Made by a program: the position numbers and the translations under genes. Positions 16,438 to 25,339 of a stretch of 64,000 bases of DNA are shown here, one piece after another; the first letter of the stretch is position 1, and each line of letters opens with the position of its first letter. The notes beneath the pieces were generated by a model. That model made no database searches. It saw nothing but the letters and a program-made list of their open reading frames with translations, and was not told where the DNA came from. The DNA is from Aerococcaceae bacterium (GTDB lineage: Bacteria; Bacillota; Bacilli; Lactobacillales; Aerococcaceae): positions 92,565 to 156,564 of the forward strand of contig JAUNEB010000001.1 in assembly GCA_030525795.1 (NCBI GenBank). Reading direction: 5' to 3'.

Positions 16438-16789
16438 TGCATCTTTTTGGCAAGCTGTTAAGCACGCGGTAAACGGAATTTGGCATACGTTGCGGAACGA
16501 GCGTAATTTGAAAATTCATGCGCTGGCGACCGTTGCTGTAATGATAGCGGGCGTTGTATATCGCATTACAACGCTGGAATGGGCAATCATTTTGCTTTGT
16601 GTCGGAGGTGTTTGGGCGGCGGAATTGTTGAACACAGCAATTGAAGCAGCGGTTGATTTAGCCATCGGCGATACGTTGCATCCGTTGGCCAAAATTGCGA
16701 AAGACGCCGCGGCAGGCGCCGTTTTAGTATTGTCGCTTGTGGCAAGTATTGTAGGGATGCTCATTTTTGTACCGTATATTTTGAGATAG
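16421..16789 (+). CDS. dgkA: Undecaprenol/diacylglycerol kinase
   Basis: The 122-residue integral membrane protein shows the DgkA signature [14 protein letters not shown] followed by KDAAAGAVL, with three membrane helices. In Gram-positives it phosphorylates undecaprenol to recycle the wall and polysaccharide lipid carrier. ATG 16421 overlaps ybeY by 17 bases and gives the normal N-terminus. The longer frame back to 16349 runs through ybeY's zinc motif and is not credible as coding. Confidence 0.92.
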   Translation: MGLHANASFWQAVKHAVNGIWHTLRNERNLKIHALATVAVMIAGVVYRITTLEWAIILLCVGGVWAAELLNTAIEAAVDLAIGDTLHPLAKIAKDAAAGAVLVLSLVASIVGMLIFVPYILR

Positions 16790-16797
16790 GAGTTATT

Positions 16798-17700
16798 ATG
16801 AAACAAACATTCAAATCAGGTTTTGTGGCGATTATCGGGCGCCCGAATGTCGGCAAATCAACGTTGCTCAACCGTTTTGTCGGGCAAAAAATCGCAATTA
16901 TGTCAGACAAAGCGCAAACAACGCGCAACCGAATTCAAGGAGTTTTGACGGACGACGATGCGCAGTTAGTGTTCATTGACACGCCGGGAATTCACAAACC
17001 GAAACATGCGCTCGGCGATTTTATGGTCAATACCGCTTACAGCGCCTTGAAAGGTGTGGACGCTATTTTGGTAGTTGTCAACGCCTCCGAAAAAATTGGA
17101 CCCGGTGACCGTATCGTTATCGAACGCGTCAAACAAGCCAAAGTGCCGGTATTTCTCGTGATTAACAAAATTGACTTAGTCCATCCAGATGATTTATTAG
17201 CAATTATTGATAGCTATCGTCAAGAGCATTCGTTTGACCATATTTTCCCAATTAGTGCGACAATGGGCAACAACGTTCCCGAACTCGTCGCAAAATTAAA
17301 AGACGAAATGCCCGAAGGACCGCAATACTATCCAGCCAACCAAATTATGGATCATCCAGAATATTTTGTTGTGGCAGAATTTATTCGCGAAAAAATCTTG
17401 CTGCTGACGCAAGAAGAAATTCCACACTCCGTCGCCGTCCAAGTACAAAGCATGCAACGCAACGAAAATGACAAAGTCGAAGTGCAAGCAACCATTATTG
17501 TCGAACGTAAAAGCCAAAAAGGCATCATTATCGGCGCCGGCGGCCAAATGATTAAAAAAATCGGCCAACTTGCCCGACGCGACATTGAGCTTTTGTTAGA
17601 CGACAAAGTTTATTTAGATTTATGGGTCAAAGTCCAAAAAAATTGGCGCGGCCAAACGTCGCAGCTCAATGATTTGGGGTATCGACCAGATAATTATTAG
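16798..17700 (+). CDS. era: GTPase Era
   Basis: The 300-residue protein contains G1 GRPNVGKST (about 15-23), G3 DTPG, G4 NKID and a C-terminal KH domain with [15 protein letters not shown]. Era binds 16S rRNA and is essential for 30S subunit assembly. It follows dgkA by 8 bases in the classic order and precedes recO. Confidence 0.96.
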   Translation: MKQTFKSGFVAIIGRPNVGKSTLLNRFVGQKIAIMSDKAQTTRNRIQGVLTDDDAQLVFIDTPGIHKPKHALGDFMVNTAYSALKGVDAILVVVNASEKIGPGDRIVIERVKQAKVPVFLVINKIDLVHPDDLLAIIDSYRQEHSFDHIFPISATMGNNVPELVAKLKDEMPEGPQYYPANQIMDHPEYFVVAEFIREKILLLTQEEIPHSVAVQVQSMQRNENDKVEVQATIIVERKSQKGIIIGAGGQMIKKIGQLARRDIELLLDDKVYLDLWVKVQKNWRGQTSQLNDLGYRPDNY

Positions 17701-17721
17701 AACAGAAAGGGCGTGCGAACA

Positions 17722-18486
17722 ATGCAACAATCATTTGATGGAATTGTCCTTTTTAAGCGCCCTTATCGCGAAAAAGACTTGCTAATTAAAGTGTTTACCG
17801 AACACGCCGGCACCAAAATGTTTTTTGTCGGGCGAGCGCAAGAACAAAATTATCCGTTAGCGCCCCAAATTGTACCGCTGACACATAATCATTACGTTGG
17901 CGCGATTCACAACCAAGGATTTTCGTTCATTCAAGAAGGACAAACCGTGCAATTTTTTCGCAAGATTCAAGAAGATTACTGGCTGCAAGCCTACGCGGTC
18001 TACATTTCCCAGCTAATTGATGCGGCCGTCGACGACAATACGCCGCATGCCGCTTTGTATCAGTTGTTGCGCGACAGCCTTTCCTTACTCGAAAAAGGAT
18101 TGCGCCCCGAAGTGGTCGTCGCGTATGTCGAAATCCATTTGCTTTCGCAATTCGGGCTGGCACTCGATTGGCAACATTGTTGTGAATGCCATCAACTTGC
18201 GCCGCTATGTGATTTCAGCATGATTAAGCAAGGCATTTTATGCGAAAAACATTGGGCTACCGACGCCTATCGCTTACGCATTTCGCCGAAAGCGATGTAT
18301 ATTGCTAAGCAATTAGCGAGTATTTCAATCAGGCAAATTCAATCCGTTAATGTGAGCGACGAAACACTACAAGAATTGCGGCGACTCATGGACGAAATTT
18401 ATAAAGAATTCGTCGGAATTCGCCTCAAAAGCAAGTCCTATCTCGACCAAATGACACAACTTTCCCAATTAAAAATCCGCTCCTAA
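17722..18486 (+). CDS. recO: DNA repair protein RecO
   Basis: The 254-residue protein has the N-terminal OB-fold (FDGIVLFKRPYREKDLLIKVFTEHAG) and a helical domain with a zinc-finger-like CCECHQL...CDFSMIKQGILCEKH. RecO loads RecA onto SSB-coated DNA in the RecFOR pathway. ATG 17722 gives the family N-terminus; an upstream GTG at 17713 is almost on top of the AGAAAGG site. The stop codon lies inside the terminator hairpin. Confidence 0.92.
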   Translation: MQQSFDGIVLFKRPYREKDLLIKVFTEHAGTKMFFVGRAQEQNYPLAPQIVPLTHNHYVGAIHNQGFSFIQEGQTVQFFRKIQEDYWLQAYAVYISQLIDAAVDDNTPHAALYQLLRDSLSLLEKGLRPEVVVAYVEIHLLSQFGLALDWQHCCECHQLAPLCDFSMIKQGILCEKHWATDAYRLRISPKAMYIAKQLASISIRQIQSVNVSDETLQELRRLMDEIYKEFVGIRLKSKSYLDQMTQLSQLKIRS

Positions 18487-18504
18487 ATTAGGAACGGATT
18501 TTTT
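18471..18504 (+). terminator. Terminator of the phoH-recO operon
   Basis: Arms AAAAATCCGcTCCTAA and TTAGGAaCGGATTTTTT overlap the last codons of recO; the T-run also lies next to the 3' end of the convergent small gene. Confidence 0.85.
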
Positions 18505-18510
18505 GAATGA

Positions 18511-18714
18511 TTAAAACTTGTTTTTCAAGTCGTCAACGATGTTTGTTGCTTTTTCAGATAAGTCACTGCCTAATTTTTCAGCTGCTTCTTTTGCTTCAGC
18601 TAATTTGTCTTCAGCAACGTCTTTCAATTCAGTGAATTTGTCACCTGCGAGGTCTTTAGCTTTGTCCAACAAACCTTCAGCTTGCTCAGTTAAGTTTTTG
18701 AATAAATCTGCCAT
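18511..18714 (-). CDS. Small amphipathic helical protein
   Basis: The 67-residue protein is Lys/Glu/Asp/Ala-rich and lacks Cys, Pro and Trp. It is built of imperfect 11-residue repeats (LLDKAKDLAGDKFTELKDVAEDKLAEAKEAAEKL in part), like LEA-type or YtxH-tail proteins. It is predicted as one long amphipathic helix. AAGGAG precedes the ATG and a good promoter lies upstream. Possible roles are stress protection or membrane-surface binding; unproven. Confidence 0.78.
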   Translation of the reverse strand: MADLFKNLTEQAEGLLDKAKDLAGDKFTELKDVAEDKLAEAKEAAEKLGSDLSEKATNIVDDLKNKF

Positions 18715-18744
18715 AGTTACACACTCCTTATGTTTGATAGTTTC

Positions 18745-18773
18745 ATTTTAACAAAAAGCATTTCTAAAGGCAA
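18745..18773 (-). promoter_or_regulatory. Promoter of the small helical protein
   Basis: Minus-strand TTGCCT (18768-18773) and TAAAAT (18745-18750) with a 17-base spacer. Confidence 0.55.
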
Positions 18774-18833
18774 ATATTCTGTCTAAAATTTAGCAAATAT
18801 GGTAGTATAATGAGGAGAAAGCGGGGAATGATG

Positions 18834-19559
18834 ATGCGAACAATAGCAGTAGATACGTCAACAAGCGCACTAAGTGTTGCGCTGTTAGAAAACCAAACAT
18901 GCATAGTCAATACGTTTGCGGCGACTACACAACAACACGGCGAGCGACTGTTGCCTGAAGTGGCACACTTATTTGAACCAGTAGGATGGCAACCTTCGCA
19001 AATTGAGCGCGTAGTAGTAGGCGTTGGGCCAGGCTCTTACACGGGGTTGCGCATAGGGGTTACTTTTGCCAAGACATGGAGCGTCGCAAAAAATGTACCG
19101 CTAACAACGGTGTCGTCACTAGCCTTGTTGGCGGCACACACCGAAAAGTGTGAATCCGATATTGTGGTGCCGCTGATGGATGCGCGTCGCATGAGCGCTT
19201 ATACGGCTGCTTATCGTTGGCAAAATAATCAATTAGTTACTATTTTGGCGGACTGTCATGCAGATTGGGAAGATTATTTACCACAATTAGCGGCTTTGGA
19301 AGGGGCGCGCATTGTATTTGTCGGCGAAAAAATCGGCGCATTTGTACAGAAGTTTCAGGAACTTTATCCACAAAAAGAAGTCGCCGTAGTCGAAGGTATT
19401 TTTCCAAATGTCGCGTTGCTAGAATATGTCGAGCAAACAGCGGTATTCGACCCGACAACTTTGGCGCCGAATTATGCGCACGCAACGGTAGCTGAGCAAG
19501 AATGGTTAGCACAAACACAAGGAAATCAAGAAGATGAATGGGTTGAACAATTTTCTTAA
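18834..19559 (+). CDS. tsaB: tRNA t6A synthesis protein TsaB
   Basis: The 241-residue protein has the ASKHA-fold start TIAVDTSTSALSVALLE and the core VVVGVGPGSYTGLRIGVTFAKTWS, typical of TsaB (YeaZ). TsaB with TsaD and TsaE makes the N6-threonylcarbamoyl-adenosine modification of ANN-decoding tRNAs. Three ATGs stand in tandem (18828-18834); 18834 gives the family N-terminus with GGGGA suitably placed. A TATAAT lies at 18806-18811. The gene overlaps the next by 26 bases. Confidence 0.93.
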   Translation: MRTIAVDTSTSALSVALLENQTCIVNTFAATTQQHGERLLPEVAHLFEPVGWQPSQIERVVVGVGPGSYTGLRIGVTFAKTWSVAKNVPLTTVSSLALLAAHTEKCESDIVVPLMDARRMSAYTAAYRWQNNQLVTILADCHADWEDYLPQLAALEGARIVFVGEKIGAFVQKFQELYPQKEVAVVEGIFPNVALLEYVEQTAVFDPTTLAPNYAHATVAEQEWLAQTQGNQEDEWVEQFS

Positions 19560-20058
19560 GTGGTTGGGCATGCCGCAGCCGTCTGCGGTGATGCGCCAGT
19601 TAGCTGACTGGTTTGAGGCGGACTGTCCACACTATCGTTTTGCGACGACGCGCGACATCGACTGGTTCATTCACTTAGAAACGGTTTGCTACCAAAATTA
19701 TTTGGCGTGGACGAGAGCGGATTTTGAACGCGATTTACTCAAAAATCCGTATGCGTTATACGTCATTTTTCCACAAAAAGCGTGCATTATCGGCAGAATT
19801 ACGCATAAAAAAGCGCACATTAGTCACTTGATGGTAGAGCCAAGTCAGCAGCGAAAAGGTATTGGGCGCGAAATGCTAACTTGTTGGATTCGTGCTGCGC
19901 GGCAAATGCATAGCCAATCGGTGACGCTAGAAGTACGCGCATCTAATCGTGCCGCGATTGCGTTGTATCAACAACACGGATTTGTGATCGTGCGCACCAT
20001 TTTGCGTTATTATGAAGACGGCGAAGATGCCCTTTATATGCAATTATTACTCAAATAA
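19534..20058 (+). CDS. RimI-like N-acetyltransferase 1
   Basis: The 174-residue GNAT protein has an unusual 45-residue N-terminal extension (MNGLNNFLKWLGMPQPS...), then the acetyltransferase fold with the acetyl-CoA loop VEPSQQRKGIGREML and the C-terminal EVRASNRAAIALYQQHGFV. RimI modifies the N-terminus of ribosomal protein S18. Its gene normally lies between tsaB and tsaD, as here. Two copies occur in this operon; this one is the more diverged. It overlaps tsaB by 26 bases. Confidence 0.85.
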   Translation: MNGLNNFLKWLGMPQPSAVMRQLADWFEADCPHYRFATTRDIDWFIHLETVCYQNYLAWTRADFERDLLKNPYALYVIFPQKACIIGRITHKKAHISHLMVEPSQQRKGIGREMLTCWIRAARQMHSQSVTLEVRASNRAAIALYQQHGFVIVRTILRYYEDGEDALYMQLLLK

Positions 20059-20068
20059 GGAGTTCATT

Positions 20069-20536
20069 ATGGAAACATTCGCATTGAAAGTGGTTGCTTT
20101 TCCTGCAAAAGAGTTACCACCGCATTTGCAACAAGCAATCATATTGGCGAATCAAACTTTCGGTTGGACAAACGCGCAGACGCAAGCGGATTTTGATAAC
20201 GAGTATGCGTACTACTATATTGCGTTATATGGGAAGCATTTGGTAGGTTATGTTGGTTTGCATTGCATTTTGGAGACGGCGACGATTAATCAATTGATTG
20301 TTCACGAAGCATATCGCCGCCAAGGTGTCGGCTTGCAGTTGTTGCATTTTGTGTGCGAGCAGCTGTCGCATCGCAAAGTGGACCAAATATTTTTGGAAGT
20401 GCGTGTCAGCAATATCGCTGCCTGTCAACTTTATGAAAAAGCGGGCTTCCAAACAGTAACTATCCGCAAAAATTACTACCAACACCCGCAAGAAGATGCG
20501 ATAATTATGCACTATTTATTAGAAAAAAGGAGTTAG
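20069..20536 (+). CDS. rimI: Ribosomal-protein-S18-alanine N-acetyltransferase (RimI-like 2)
   Basis: The 155-residue GNAT protein contains [20 protein letters not shown] (acetyl-CoA loop) and [23 protein letters not shown] followed by [15 protein letters not shown], matching RimI closely (family proteins end with R..YY..P.EDA.IM). ATG 20069 has AAGGAG upstream; the frame back to 20012 overlaps the previous acetyltransferase and is rejected. It lies 2 bases before tsaD. Confidence 0.9.
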   Translation: METFALKVVAFPAKELPPHLQQAIILANQTFGWTNAQTQADFDNEYAYYYIALYGKHLVGYVGLHCILETATINQLIVHEAYRRQGVGLQLLHFVCEQLSHRKVDQIFLEVRVSNIAACQLYEKAGFQTVTIRKNYYQHPQEDAIIMHYLLEKRS

Positions 20537-20538
20537 CA

Positions 20539-21552
20539 ATGACGGAAACGAGTTTATTATTAGCCATTGAATCAAGTTGCGATGAAACGAGTGTGGCTGT
20601 TATCAAAGACGGACGACACATTTTGGCGAATATTGTCGCATCGCAAGTAAAAAGCCACATGCGCTTTGGAGGCGTCGTTCCAGAAGTCGCTAGCCGCCAT
20701 CATGTCGAACAAATAACACAAGTCATTGAACTCGCCTTGCAAAAATCTGGGCACACGCTAGCAGAAATGGATGCGATTGCCGTAACGCAAGGGCCAGGGT
20801 TAGTCGGCGCATTGTTAGTCGGCGTCACCGCTGCGAAAACGTTAGCTTTTTTATATGATAAGCCGCTCATTGCAGTTAATCATTTGGCGGGGCATATTTA
20901 TGCGAGCCAGTTGCAGCAGCCACTCGCGTTTCCATTGTTGGCACTCATCGCTAGCGGTGGGCATACCGAACTCGTTTATATGCCAAAAGACGGCGAATTC
21001 CAAGTCGTTGGCGAAACGCAAGATGATGCGGTCGGCGAAGCATACGACAAAGTCGGGCGCTTGTTGAAGTTGCCTTATCCCGCTGGCAAGTACATGGATG
21101 AACTCGCGCAAAAAGGCCAGTCTACATACGCCATTCCACGCGCCATGTTACACGAAGATAATTTAGATTTTAGTTTTAGCGGCATGAAAAGTGCCGTCAT
21201 GAATTTGGTTCATAACGCATCGCAACGCGGTGAAACCGTCATTCCAGAAAATTTAGCGACCAGTTTTCAAGAAGCCGTCATAGAAGTATTAGTCGAAAAA
21301 ACAGCGCGCGCACTGCAACAATATCCCGTGCAACAATTTGTTCTAGCAGGTGGTGTGGCGGCCAATTCAGGTTTGCGACAAGCGTTATCGGCGCGTTTGG
21401 CAACACAATTTCCGACGGTAGAAGTATTGATTCCGCCACTTGCGTTATGTGGGGATAATGCGGCGATGATTGGAGCGGCAGCACATCATTTATACATGAC
21501 ACAACAATTCAGTTCGCTAGACATTAACGCCAAGCCCAGCCTAGATTTATAA
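20539..21552 (+). CDS. tsaD: tRNA threonylcarbamoyltransferase TsaD
   Basis: The 337-residue protein contains [14 protein letters not shown] at its N-terminus, the metal-binding [11 protein letters not shown] (H-x3-H), and [11 protein letters not shown], all diagnostic of TsaD/YgjD/Kae1. It transfers the threonylcarbamoyl group to A37 of tRNA. It closes the tsaB-rimI-rimI-tsaD operon. AAAAGGAG precedes the ATG. Confidence 0.96.
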   Translation: MTETSLLLAIESSCDETSVAVIKDGRHILANIVASQVKSHMRFGGVVPEVASRHHVEQITQVIELALQKSGHTLAEMDAIAVTQGPGLVGALLVGVTAAKTLAFLYDKPLIAVNHLAGHIYASQLQQPLAFPLLALIASGGHTELVYMPKDGEFQVVGETQDDAVGEAYDKVGRLLKLPYPAGKYMDELAQKGQSTYAIPRAMLHEDNLDFSFSGMKSAVMNLVHNASQRGETVIPENLATSFQEAVIEVLVEKTARALQQYPVQQFVLAGGVAANSGLRQALSARLATQFPTVEVLIPPLALCGDNAAMIGAAAHHLYMTQQFSSLDINAKPSLDL

Positions 21553-21634
21553 GCGTATTTTTTCATAAAAAAAGTAGCACAAAACATACGAATATGCTAT
21601 AATGAAAGCGTTATGAATGAAAAGGGGTGTCGAG

Positions 21635-21775
21635 ATGACGAAAGAAGAATTAGTTGTAGAAGAATTGAACCAAGAGGATACGATTGTTTGCTGTGATTCA
21701 GACTCACACGTTGTCACGTCCGAAGAAGAGTTCCAAGAATTGCTCAAAGGGTTGCATTCGGAAGGGAAATTTTAA
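21635..21775 (+). CDS. 46-residue acidic protein of unknown function
   Basis: This ORF has AAAGGGG 8 bases upstream, a TATAAT at 21596-21601 and a terminator right after the stop, so it looks like an independent small gene. The product starts MTKEELVVEELNQEDTIVCCDSDSHVV and ends with an acidic amphipathic helix. A vicinal Cys pair (CC, residues 19-20) is notable for possible metal or redox binding. No family is recognised. Confidence 0.6.
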   Translation: MTKEELVVEELNQEDTIVCCDSDSHVVTSEEEFQELLKGLHSEGKF

Positions 21776-21783
21776 TTAAAGCA

Positions 21784-21816
21784 GGGACTGGTGTCAGGGG
21801 CATCAGTCTTTTTTTG
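21784..21816 (+). terminator. Terminator of the 46-residue gene
   Basis: Arms GACTGGTG and CATCAGTC (one G-U pair) with a 7-base loop, followed by TTTTTTT. Confidence 0.85.
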
Positions 21817-21858
21817 TGGAAATAAATAGCGTATAATAATGTGCAAGGAGGAATGGAA

Positions 21859-23121
21859 ATGAAGTTAGGACAATTAGGCATCACGGGCCAAAAGTTAGTC
21901 ATTCAAGGCGGCATCACTTTGTTAGTCGGGGTGCTGCTGTTGTTGTTTGGGACGCGGGTGCCTGAAGTAAGTATTTTGGCTTTTTTATATGTGTTGATTT
22001 TTTCGGCGTTGGGCGATATTGTCATGCGTTTATTTGGCAAACAGCGTTCGAATGATCACGTCCTTATTGCAGGCATCAAGTTGGTATTGTTATGTTGGTT
22101 GGCCAATAGCCGCGTAGCAACCGATGTACCGATTTATTTAATTGCCATTGTCATCGGGCTAGATCAACTGTTGTATGCATTTATCAATTTGATGACCTAT
22201 TACTTGTATGTGAAAGAAAAAGTTCGGCCACGTTTGCGTTATTTGGTAGATGGTGTGTGGAAAGGGATGCTAGGGATTACGTCTTTATTTTCTTCGACTG
22301 GAAAAGCGGATTTTCAATTGCTTGTGATGGGATTGTATTTAGTAACATATGGATTCGGACAAGTAAGAGATGGCCTGTTTTTTGGTGCGCAACCTAAAAA
22401 CAATTTGAAACGCCGCGTACGCGTTAGTTTGCCGCTTGCGTTAGCCGCGTTAATTCCGCGTAGAACGCTACAAAAAATCAATGACTTTTTGCAAGAAAAT
22501 GCGGAACAAGACATTGCCGTCGCGTATAATATTGCAAAAACAACGATGGAAACGTCCGATTTGGAGTTGTTGGTGCATGTGACGGAAGAAGGATTCGGTG
22601 TCATGGGGCATGTGGATATTGCGTATCAAGGAGTGGTCATTGCCTTTGGAAACTACGATCCTGACTCAGAATCGTTTTTTGGTGCGGTGGGAGATGGCGT
22701 ATTGTTCAAAGCTGACAAGGCTGCGTACATTGAATTTTGCAAAAAAGAAACACATTCGACCTTGCTTGGTTACGGAATTCATTTGACCAATGAACAACGC
22801 GAAGCGGTGGAGCAGCAATTGGCAGAAATTGAGGCGCTAACGATTCCGTGGGACCCACCAGCAAAAGAAACGCCGACATTTGCCTTCAAGCTTCGCCACG
22901 AAATAGGGGCATCATTATTCAAGTTTACGCAATCTAAATTCAAGCGTTATTTTGTATTGTCAACGAATTGCGTATTGCTAGCCGATTCGATTGTCGGGCG
23001 TGCAGGAACGGATATTTTGAGTAGTAAAGGGTTTATTTCGCCCGGAACTTATCAACATTATTTGGATGGCGAATTCGAAAAGCCGAACAGCCTCGTCGTC
23101 GCAAAACGGATTTATAAGTAA
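21859..23121 (+). CDS. Membrane protein with a putative Cys-dependent C-terminal domain
   Basis: The 420-residue protein joins an N-terminal membrane domain (about residues 10-180, some six helices, repeating pattern like the HdeD/DUF308 family) to a soluble domain of about 220 residues. The soluble part contains MGHVDIAYQGVVIAFGNYDP and, near the end, STNCVLLADSIVGRAGTDIL. A His near its start and a Cys followed by a helix near its end recall permuted papain-like (NlpC/P60, YiiX-type) hydrolases, where His precedes Cys. This is inference from spacing and motif style only. Start 21859 is set by AAGGAGG; GTG 21841 overlaps that site. Monogenic. Confidence 0.7.
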   Translation: MKLGQLGITGQKLVIQGGITLLVGVLLLLFGTRVPEVSILAFLYVLIFSALGDIVMRLFGKQRSNDHVLIAGIKLVLLCWLANSRVATDVPIYLIAIVIGLDQLLYAFINLMTYYLYVKEKVRPRLRYLVDGVWKGMLGITSLFSSTGKADFQLLVMGLYLVTYGFGQVRDGLFFGAQPKNNLKRRVRVSLPLALAALIPRRTLQKINDFLQENAEQDIAVAYNIAKTTMETSDLELLVHVTEEGFGVMGHVDIAYQGVVIAFGNYDPDSESFFGAVGDGVLFKADKAAYIEFCKKETHSTLLGYGIHLTNEQREAVEQQLAEIEALTIPWDPPAKETPTFAFKLRHEIGASLFKFTQSKFKRYFVLSTNCVLLADSIVGRAGTDILSSKGFISPGTYQHYLDGEFEKPNSLVVAKRIYK

Positions 23122-23167
23122 AAGCAGAGCAGTCAATCTGCATCAAATGTTCATTTGCACGTGTTAT

Positions 23168-23183
23168 TTGTGAAAACGCACAA
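23168..23183. promoter_or_regulatory. Inverted repeat upstream of tkt
   Basis: Perfect arms TTGTG and CACAA are separated by six bases, about 70 bases before the tkt start. It resembles a Rex site but the arms are 2 bases closer than the usual TTGTG-N8-CACAA. An extended -10 (TGGTAGAAT, 23212-23220) lies downstream. Confidence 0.3.
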
Positions 23184-23251
23184 TTATTGACGTGTATTTT
23201 AAGCGATTTCGTGGTAGAATATTAACACAGTAATCATTTTGGAGGGAAATT

Positions 23252-25255
23252 ATGTTTAACGAAAAAGATTTATTAGCAGTCAATACGTTACGTGCGTTGA
23301 GTGTGGATCAAATTGAAGCAGCCAATTCAGGGCATCCAGGATTGCCGTTGGGCGCTGCGCCAATGGCGTATGCATTGTGGGCAGGACACTTGAATGTGGA
23401 TGCGAAGCACTCAGACTGGCTCAACCGTGACCGCTTTATTTTGTCAGCAGGACATGGTTCAGCGTTATTGTATAGCTTGTTGCATACAGCTGGTTTTGAT
23501 GTGACGATTGAAGACTTGAAGCAATTCCGTCAATTAGGTAGCAAAACGCCAGGACATCCAGAAGTTGGACACACACACGGCGTTGAAGCGACGACAGGAC
23601 CTTTAGGTCAAGGGATTGCGCAAGCGGTCGGTATGGCGATGGCTGAAGCGCATTTGGCAGCTCAATACAATACAGCTGACCATGCGGTCATCGATCATTT
23701 TACGTACGCATTGTGCGGCGATGGCGATTTGATGGAAGGCATTGCGTACGAAGCATGCTCATTAGCTGGAAAATTACAACTTGGCAAATTAGTCGTCTTA
23801 TACGATTCAAACGACATTTCATTAGATGGCGATTTGGATCAAGCTTTCGTGGAAGATATTAAGGGACGTTTTGAATCACAAGGCTGGCATTATTTGCGTG
23901 TGGAAGAGGGTAACGACTTGAATGCCATTTCTCAAGCGATTGAAGCAGCTAAAGCACACACAACTCAACCAACGATTATCGAAATCAAAACAGTCATCGG
24001 CTATGGCGCACCAAAAGCAGGCACATCAGCGGTTCACGGCGCACCTTTAGGCGAAAAAGACTGGAACGCAACGAAAGAAGTGTACGGTTGGACAGCACCA
24101 GCTTTCACCGTGCCAGCCGAAGCACAAGCACTATTCGCCGAAAAAGTTCAAGCACGCGGCGCGCAAGCATACGCAAACTGGGCAACTTTATTCGAAGCGT
24201 ACAAAGCAGCCAACCCTGAATTAGCTCAACAATTAGTGGATGCTTTTGCAGGAAAATTACCTGCAAACTACGACAAAGGTTTGGAATTATTAAGCGCGGA
24301 TACGAAAGCCGACGCAAGCCGTAATTCAAGTAGCAAAGCGATCCAAGCCCTCGGTGCAAATGTGCCATTTTTCTGGGGGGGGTCAGCGGACTTATCTGGT
24401 TCTAACAAAACGATGAACGATAGCGACCAAGATTTCATGCCAGACAACTACAAAGGACGCAACATTTGGTTTGGCGTGCGTGAGTTTGCGATGGCAGCGA
24501 TGATGAACGGAATTGCCTTACATGGCGGATCAAAAGTATATGGCGGAACATTCTTCGTCTTTACAGATTACTTGAAAGCAGCAGCTCGCTTGTCTGCATT
24601 GTCTAACTTGCCTGTTACTTATGTCATGACACACGACTCTATCGCAGTGGGTGAAGATGGCCCAACGCATGAACCAATCGAGCAATTGGCAGCTTTCCGC
24701 GCGTTGCCAAACTTCAACTTATTGCGCCCAGCTGACGTGAACGAAACTTTTGTCGCATGGAAAATTGCAGCAGAATCACAAACGCGTCCAAGCATGTTAG
24801 TCTTAACGCGCCAAAACTTACCTGTATTGGCAAATTCACAAACATTAGCTGAAGAAGGCGTCCGCAAAGGAGCTTACGTCATTTCGCCTGCACAAAATGA
24901 AACACCAGAAGGTATTTTGTTAGCGACAGGTTCAGAAGTTGCCTTAGCCGTTGAAGTTCAAGCGCAATTACGTGAAAAAGGCGTAGACGTTTCAGTCGTT
25001 TCAATGCCAGCATTCAACTTATTCGATGAGCAGTCTGCAGCTTACAAAGAAAGCGTCTTGCCAAGCGCTGTTCGCAATCGTCTTTCTATCGAAATGGCTT
25101 CAACATTCGGTTGGGCAAAATATATCGGCTTAGACGGCGTTGCAGTCGGCATTGATACTTTCGGAGCATCAGGTCCAGCGAACGCAGTCATGGCAAAATT
25201 CGGATTCACTGCCGAAGCCATTACCGCTAAATACTTAGAAGCATTCGGAAAATAA
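23252..25255 (+). CDS. tkt: Transketolase
   Basis: The 667-residue protein has the thiamine diphosphate domain (ANSGHPGLPLGAAPMAYALW; GDGDLMEGIAYEACSLAGKLQLGKLVVLYDSN, the GDG...N motif), the pyrimidine domain with the catalytic Glu region (FGVREFAMAAMMNGIALHGG) and HDSIAVGEDGPTHEPIEQLA, and a C-terminal domain. It transfers two-carbon units in the pentose phosphate pathway and supplies ribose phosphate for nucleotide synthesis, for which prs lies later in the window. GGAGGG precedes the ATG. Monocistronic with its own terminator. Confidence 0.97.
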   Translation: MFNEKDLLAVNTLRALSVDQIEAANSGHPGLPLGAAPMAYALWAGHLNVDAKHSDWLNRDRFILSAGHGSALLYSLLHTAGFDVTIEDLKQFRQLGSKTPGHPEVGHTHGVEATTGPLGQGIAQAVGMAMAEAHLAAQYNTADHAVIDHFTYALCGDGDLMEGIAYEACSLAGKLQLGKLVVLYDSNDISLDGDLDQAFVEDIKGRFESQGWHYLRVEEGNDLNAISQAIEAAKAHTTQPTIIEIKTVIGYGAPKAGTSAVHGAPLGEKDWNATKEVYGWTAPAFTVPAEAQALFAEKVQARGAQAYANWATLFEAYKAANPELAQQLVDAFAGKLPANYDKGLELLSADTKADASRNSSSKAIQALGANVPFFWGGSADLSGSNKTMNDSDQDFMPDNYKGRNIWFGVREFAMAAMMNGIALHGGSKVYGGTFFVFTDYLKAAARLSALSNLPVTYVMTHDSIAVGEDGPTHEPIEQLAAFRALPNFNLLRPADVNETFVAWKIAAESQTRPSMLVLTRQNLPVLANSQTLAEEGVRKGAYVISPAQNETPEGILLATGSEVALAVEVQAQLREKGVDVSVVSMPAFNLFDEQSAAYKESVLPSAVRNRLSIEMASTFGWAKYIGLDGVAVGIDTFGASGPANAVMAKFGFTAEAITAKYLEAFGK

Positions 25256-25264
25256 TGAGTGATT

Positions 25265-25297
25265 GAAAGTTGGGATAAACATTCCCAACTTTTTTGT
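25265..25297 (+). terminator. Terminator of tkt
   Basis: Arms GAAAGTTGGGA and TCCCAACTTT with a short loop and a T-run. Confidence 0.85.
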
Positions 25298-25339
25298 GTT
25301 ATAATAGAAACATTATTAAAAACGAATAGGAGTAACTGT

